Shown here piece by piece: positions 57,701-64,000 of a stretch of 64,000 nucleotides of DNA. Origin of the DNA: Eopsaltria australis (taxonomy: Eukaryota; Chordata; Aves; Passeriformes; Petroicidae); the NCBI GenBank assembly GCA_034509425.1, contig JAVTVJ010000220.1:868001-932000 (forward strand). The letters are read 5' to 3'. A program made the translations under genes and the position numbers. Positions within the stretch are counted from its first letter, which is position 1, and every line of letters starts with the position of its first letter. The notes beneath the pieces are model-generated. The model did not search any database. It saw only the letters and a list, made by a program, of their open reading frames with translations, and was not told where the DNA came from.

Positions 57701-60700
57701 TCACCTTTTAGCACCGGTGCCCTCCACAAACACAGGTGTTTGGGGCTTCCTTGGGTTTTCCATTTGTAAACAAGAAAGGTTTGAGCTGAGTTCTCTGAAC
57801 AAATGAAAAAATAGACATAAAGACAGTGGAGAGCGATTTGTAGCCTCTTGGGCGGATGTTGAAAGGGATTATTATGGGCTGAATAATCACAAAACAAGCT
57901 ACTGGAGACTGAAAAAATTTCCAGGAGTTAAAAACAATATTGTAAAAGAGCTAATGTACCTTATTCAAAATAAGAAACGATGCCAAGAATTTAATTTGGG
58001 TGAATACAATTTTTCTTCTCTCTTTCTGTTTTTAAACTTTGCACCTTTATTTTAGCTTTTGTATAGGAAATTAAAGTAATTGTTCCATTTTGTAGCTCAG
58101 CACTTAATCAGCCTGAATTATTTTTTTTAATTATGCCTGGATGGTCAAGGTGCCATTTTCCCCATTTTTTTTCACATGCCTCTTGAATCGTCTGGAATCT
58201 GATGGATATAATTTGAATATAGAATGGTAATGAAGACAAAAATAGACATGTGCAAGAGCTGGTAACAAGGAAACCATCAAGAAGAGAAGTCAGTGGAATG
58301 TTTAATTCCATCTAGTGTGGGCAGTTTTCCCCCTAAGACATTAAAAGCATTTATACCTCAGTGCTAAGATCCAAGTTAGGATCAAGACTTCATTTATTAT
58401 GGGCCATTAGGCTCTGCCACTTCTTTCCAGCACCAACTCCATCTTGATGATCCATATGTTTGTTATCCCCAGGTTGATAACAACAGCCCAGGGAGCTCTG
58501 GGAAGAAAGAAGTACTTGGGAATGAATTCCAGCTGGTTCAGTTTTTGGCTGGCCACTCTCTAAGTAGCCTAGAACAAAATGAACTCATGGCTCTGGGCTT
58601 TTGTACTCCCTTAACTCTTCACTGAACATGGACTTTCACTGCTCTGATTTTTAAGTCAGAGCTCGCTCTGGGTCAGTTCAGAAAGAGCTGCTCCATCTCG
58701 TGTGTTTGTTACCATCCTGACCGCAAAGCAAACAGCACATCTGAGAATAAGGAAGGCAAAAGCTGTAAGAGCATGAAAAAGTTTCTCTGGCAGCAAAGCC
58801 CATGGCTTTGAAAAGCTTTACATGACAAGACTTGAGGCTTTTTATGTTTCTATCCAAACATGCCAAAAAGCACTCGGCGTACCTCAGTGCAAATCCAAGC
58901 ATGGAAAACAGTGAGATGTGCTGAGAATCAGGGAAAGTTTCTGAGGCGTTTGTTAACCTGAGCTATGTGCTGGTAAAGCAGTGATACGCTGCTGAGACAT
59001 TACTTGAAAGAAAGAATGCTTTTCATTTACCTGCAAAAAAATTTGGGGTGTTGACTGTGCCTCTTGAAAAGTCATCCAGTACCTGCTGGAATTTGTTCTG
59101 GTAGCAGTTACTGAAGTTAGTAGTGCCAGAAGAGGTGCTTGGTAAGTGTTTTTCTTTGCAATAGATTTTGAGCAATTGCTTGTTGCAAGATTTCCAGTTA
59201 ATAAAGAAATGCAAAATGAGTCTGGGTTATACTGAAATAAGTGAGGCCCCGTGCAGTGTTCTGAGGTTTCTTTTTCTGTGCACATAGTAGCCTGTAGGCC
59301 AAATTTTCCTGAAGAATTTCTGTATTGAAAATTCTTCATTCAGTGTTTCAATATGAATGAAGAAATACAGATTCTTGAACGTTGAGACCACAGTGGTAAT
59401 CAGTATTTTTATACTTTTATTTACGACTTGTAAAAATTTCTCTGGCAAAACCTGTTGGTTTGTATATTCAGTGTTTCTAAAGTGGGGATTTTTTTTCCCC
59501 TGCATTTTGCTGGAAATTAATCTCAACATCAGCAGCTTCCTGGGTCACTGAAGTGATTCCCTTGCCTGCTTTCTGCTCTTGGTTCACAAGGAAGCTTCAG
59601 TTTAACACTGGGTAGAGCCAAAGCTCTTATACTGAGCACTAAGGCAACATGTGGATTGTTTAACTACAACTCTTTTACTGATACATTTAAGCCCCCATGG
59701 GATGAACTAATAGTTTACATAGTTTACAACTTACACATAACTTAACGCCATTCATTTTCTGAATAACAATGTTCTTGCTTTTGAGCAATCTCCTTAGCAC
59801 TTGATGAAAACCAGACATTAATTTTGTACTGTTTATTAAAATACCCCCATTGGAAACTTTTGTTCCTGTAAAGTTGGTTTTATATCTTATTTAATTGCAG
59901 TAAGATATCAAAGAAGTCAAGTACTGGTTTTGTCTGGAAAAACAAATCTCAGTTTTAAATTGAGATTGAGAATGTGTTAAATTACATTTTTTTCCTCCTT
60001 TACAATAGTGCTTAACATTCAAATTGCTTTGTTGAAATACTGACACTACCTGTATGTGCAGGAATGTAAATACCAGCCACTCTTTGGAGACACAGAACAT
60101 ATGTTTTATGTTTTAAACTGAGAAATCTGCTTCATTTTAGCTTGGAAGTTGTAGACCTTTTACTGTTTGACAAAAATTCAGTGTTTCTGTTGAACTGTTG
60201 CTTGGCTGTATCTGCTCAAACTTTGCCAAGATTTTCTGTACCAAGGTTTCTTCTTTCCCAGGTTTCATGTGTTCTGCAGCAGCAGGTCAGACTCCTTTCC
60301 GCTTTCTGCATAGCAAGCAGATATTCTGAGGCAAGGCAATATTTATGTATTGAGCTGGAGATAGTGCTGGCTTAGAAAGTACAAAAGATGTGCTCCTGAC
60401 ATTTCCAAACTGTTTTGCTCCATAGACAGGACCCCAAGGCTGGGTCTGCTTTAACTGGTGTGAGTGCTTTTGCTTTCTCCTAATTGTAGTGCTCAGTTAA
60501 GCACCCGCAAATGTGTTGCTTCTGGTTTTGGTCTCTTGTTCTGCACTTTCTCCTCCGTTATAAAGCAGCAGAGAGCAGTTGTGCAGGTTTTCCTCCCGGA
60601 AAATGAATGGCTTGTAAAAGCTCAAAGTCCATTAATTGGATGGTGTTTTGTGGGGGGAAAAAAAGCTGCTGTTAGTACAGAAACCTACTTGTAACTTGAA

Positions 60701-63700
60701 TCTCACAAACTGCTTATGAAACGTGCAGTTGTAGTAGTGGTGTGGGTAGCCCCAGAGAGAATATCTGGGAAGAAGGAGAATCTAAATTTCTGTGTTTTAT
60801 AGTGAACATAATATTTATTGGAAAAGCCTTTTATGTACTGAATTAGTAAGCAAATGATCAGCTGCACGGGGGAGTTCTTCTAAGCTTCTTTTTGGTAATG
60901 AAAATAAGGCATTCAAGGCTTTATATTTTGAACTTATGAAAGTGGAGATCAGAGACACCATAAATGAAACACACCCTGAAATGCTGACTGAGCACAGGCA
61001 CTGTTCTCCGCTACAGGAGGAACAACTATTCCATACCTAATTTATGCCTCAGCTATATCTAAAGCATATTCAGGGTTTATTTTCTGTATTTGATTTTTAA
61101 TTTGCTGTTGTTCGCCTCACATTTTCTAGAGAAACAGATTCATACATCTGAACATTTGGGCCGGATTTCTACAAAGGACCTTTTGTTACTGGGACTCTGG
61201 GATTAGGGCTGGGTTTGAGCTCAGTCCCCAGCTCTGCCCAGGAACCTGTTGTGAGCAATGTTGGGATGGGAACATGGTCCTGTTAGGTGCTGACATTTGT
61301 AGGGGTTTGAAAAAGATACTCTGAAACCTCTTTTGTGTTAAAAGTACAAAATATTTTGGGCGATCTTAGTAAAATTCAGTTTGGAATCTGAGTTATGAGT
61401 GCATGTGGGTGGAGGAACATGTTTTTCATGCTTTAGGAATTTTTTTCCAGATGCTTTTGCAGTGCTTGGGTAACTATAAAAGCAAAGTATAGAGATTGCA
61501 GCGTGGATTTATTCCTTAGTTTTAATGCAATTTAAGAGAATTGAGCCACATAGTTTCCTGGTGTGTTTTTAGCTTTATTTTGGTGATGATGTTGCACAGC
61601 TCTCATTGTGTCTGATCCAAAGTGTGAGCACAAGAATGTGCAAGGCGTGCAGATAAGTCTGTCTGGATAGACACCACTTGCTTGGAAATATGAATTATTC
61701 AATGCAAGTGCACGTGGTGAGAGATGCAAAAGATTGAGTAAGGGAAGAATTCCAGAGCTGTGTTGATCCCAGTGACTGTACCTTGTACAGTGAAGTGTGG
61801 AGTAAATGAAAAGTCCATTTTGTATTTCCAGCAGGAATTTTTCCATTGAAATAGTTTTGTTTAGCTCTCAGCTAAGAGGTTTTATTTGCCCTGAGAACAG
61901 CATATTATTCTGTGTGGTTTTAACAGCAATTTTGAGGTTTTTACAGATATTCCTGTATCTTACGAGTGTCTGTATACAGAAGCTGATGTTGTAGCTGAAG
62001 CCTGAGTGTATCCTTTGTTTCCAGGGAGTCAGGAGACCATTTGTGAACACTTTAACAAAGCAAAAACTTGATTGGATTTGGGAAATCTCTCCTTACAAAA
62101 TTATTATCCCACTTGACTGTGGTCCTGGCAGATGTATTGGTGAGGGTGGAGGACTGAGTTTTAGGAACCATTCAGTGGGTATAAATTTCATTATGTTCTG
62201 TTACCATATTTCCTGGTAAAGCAAAGCTGTGTAATTGATGGGGTGTTCTTGGGAAAGGCTGTAAAATGGTGATAGTAATAACTGACTTAGCTCTTAAATT
62301 CCAGTTCTCACACAAACTGGTTCTGCTTTGGACATGTCTGGAGGCAGTCAGCAAAGAGAAGCCGGAAGGGTTGTGAGGGAAGACGGAGCTAAAAGGGCAT
62401 CTTGGTGACAGGGGAGGTGCCACCAGTTAGGGTCTCACTCTTGCCCCAGCATCTCTGGCTGTATTTATTTCCTACACCTGAGCAACCACTGCAGGGCCAA
62501 GAAGAACAATTGGCTGAAGGTGCTGAAACAGCAGTCTACGAAAGGTTTGCCCTAAAAAATAAACTTTTTTAAAAAAAGCACCCATGGAAGTACAGTTTGA
62601 GTGGCACATGGGACAGATAAACCCCATGGGCAGCTTCTGTTTTCAGAGCTGAGGGTGTGTCTGTAAGACTCGAGCAATTTGGGATACTTGGGGTTTATGT
62701 CTATCTAGGAAATAGGGAAATGTGTGGAGGGTATGGCAAGGCTCTTGGCTTGGATTATAGGGAGACATTGCAAAGTCATAAGAAAACAGGCACTAGCTGG
62801 GATTTAATGAAAGATTTAATCTGAGAGGTAACCTTTATCTCAGGTATTTGTTGGGGGTGAGCAGAGGGGGAAGGAGAGAGAGAAAAGTTGGTATGAGGAA
62901 TAATTGATAAGCTTATTCCCACCTCTGATTTGTGTGCCTTTCTCAGATTCTGTACATCAGCATTAATTCAGCTTCCTATTGATCTCCCTTTTTTTATCCC
63001 TGCAAAGTTCTTCAGCTGCTTCCATAATTCTTCAGTGTTTCTCCAGGTTTTACATCTCAGTCAGTTAATTTTTAAACTTGCTTTACTGGTCTTGTGTTGC
63101 ACACAATCTCAGTTAACAGGGAATTTAATGAGTCTTGTCCTTCCAATAGCCCTGTGCTGGGTTTTTCAATGATTTATATTATTGAGGACTAAGTCAGCCC
63201 TTGCTGCTTGTATGTGAAGACTTATTATTGGAGAATTTTTCAGTTTGAGTATTTCTTAGCAATGGAGATGAAGCTCTTGTGTTTTGTCAACTTGGTTTTG
63301 TTTGCAGTAGGAGAACTGCCTCTCGTTCGTGACTGGTTTCTGCTTAGGTAGGATGGAATTTTGATTCCTGGCTAAGTAGATACTTTAATGACATGTTAAT
63401 GGACTAATAAAAATGGCTTTTTCTGGGTGTGTGGTTTTTTGAAGATCTCTTCAAAGTTGTCTAGTGTTTGCAACTGGCTACACGAAGCCAAGTTCCAACC
63501 CACGAGGAGATCATGCCTTGAAAAGAGGCTTTGATTTTTACTGCAGCCTACACAAAAGGGCCACAAAAAGGCTTCGTGTATCAACTCTAGCGACTCTTTG
63601 AGAATTGAGGGTTTTATAATGAAGCCTTGCTTTAATCTGGTAGTCAAGGTCTGGTTTAGCATGAGTTCAGGCAGAGCCTTCCAGTGTCAGGGCCTGAAGT

Positions 63701-64000
63701 CGGAGGGGTCTCGGGGGTTTTCGGTTGGTTTGTGTCTCAGATTGCAAATCTCACTGGCACCACAATGCTGAGATCGTTAGTGAAGGCCACTCGGGGTGCA
63801 TGTCAGGATGAAATTAGTTCCATACAGCTAATTGGCTTATTTGGCAAATGTAAGGGAAAGCTGTGGGTTTGTTTATCTCTTTGTGCTCGCAGGCGCTGCA
63901 GCGGTTCGGGTTCGGTTACTGAGAAGTTAAAGCAGTCTGGATTTATGCATTTCAGTCTCGAGCAGACAAAGAGAAAGACCAAAAGTATTCCTAAAGCAAA

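Larger units (their letters stand above)
42894..64000 (+). other. SMURF1: SMURF1 intron 1 (incomplete, over 21 kb)
   Basis: From the exon 1 donor to the right edge I find no exon encoding the continuation of the C2 domain (VLCAKNLAKKDFF and so on), so the second coding exon lies outside. The sequence is AT-rich, poor in CR1 copies compared with the intergenic part, and contains a minisatellite near its start. Most open frames on either strand look random. Possible regulatory elements and an unexplained opposite-strand exon series are listed separately. Confidence 0.85.

Overview
The window is vertebrate nuclear DNA, almost certainly from a bird. It has interrupted genes with GT-AG introns, a methylation-spared CpG-rich promoter, and several 3'-end fragments of the avian LINE CR1. 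No mammalian SINEs were seen. The species cannot be named from this sequence. Three genes occur in the order and relative orientation known from human chromosome 7q22.1: MYH16 (minus strand), KPNA7 (plus strand) and SMURF1 (plus strand).

Region 1 (about 0.46-21.4 kb, minus strand) holds a decayed sarcomeric myosin heavy chain gene, which I call MYH16 from synteny with KPNA7 and SMURF1. At least a dozen exon remnants lie in strict N-to-C order from 21.4 kb down to 0.46 kb: the start-codon exon, a wrecked P-loop exon, two further motor-domain exons, an IQ/neck exon, and many coiled-coil rod exons. Splice sites often survive, but stop codons and frameshifts are scattered through the reading frame. 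The last part of the rod lies off the left edge.

Region 2 (about 21.4-33.4 kb) is intergenic. It contains four CR1 fragments, two of which form a large inverted pair, and no gene I can support.

Region 3 (33.4-39.8 kb, plus strand) is an intact ten-coding-exon importin-alpha gene. It encodes 516 residues with an IBB domain and a complete armadillo-repeat array, and is called KPNA7.

Region 4 (39.8-42.4 kb) is intergenic, with one CR1 fragment and a strongly strand-biased C-rich tract leading into a CpG island. Region 5 (42.4-64.0 kb, plus strand) is the SMURF1 promoter, its first coding exon (18 codons plus one base), and more than 21 kb of intron 1 running off the right edge. The intron starts with a degenerate GC-rich minisatellite. 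It also contains, on the opposite strand, a weak but coherent set of exon-like open frames (47.8-49.4 kb) that I could not identify.

The genes do not form a pathway. KPNA7 is a nuclear-import adaptor and SMURF1 is a HECT ubiquitin ligase acting on BMP/TGF-beta signalling and RhoA. MYH16, where functional, is the jaw-muscle (masticatory) myosin. The main biological result is the independent-looking loss of MYH16 next to two genes that show no damage here.
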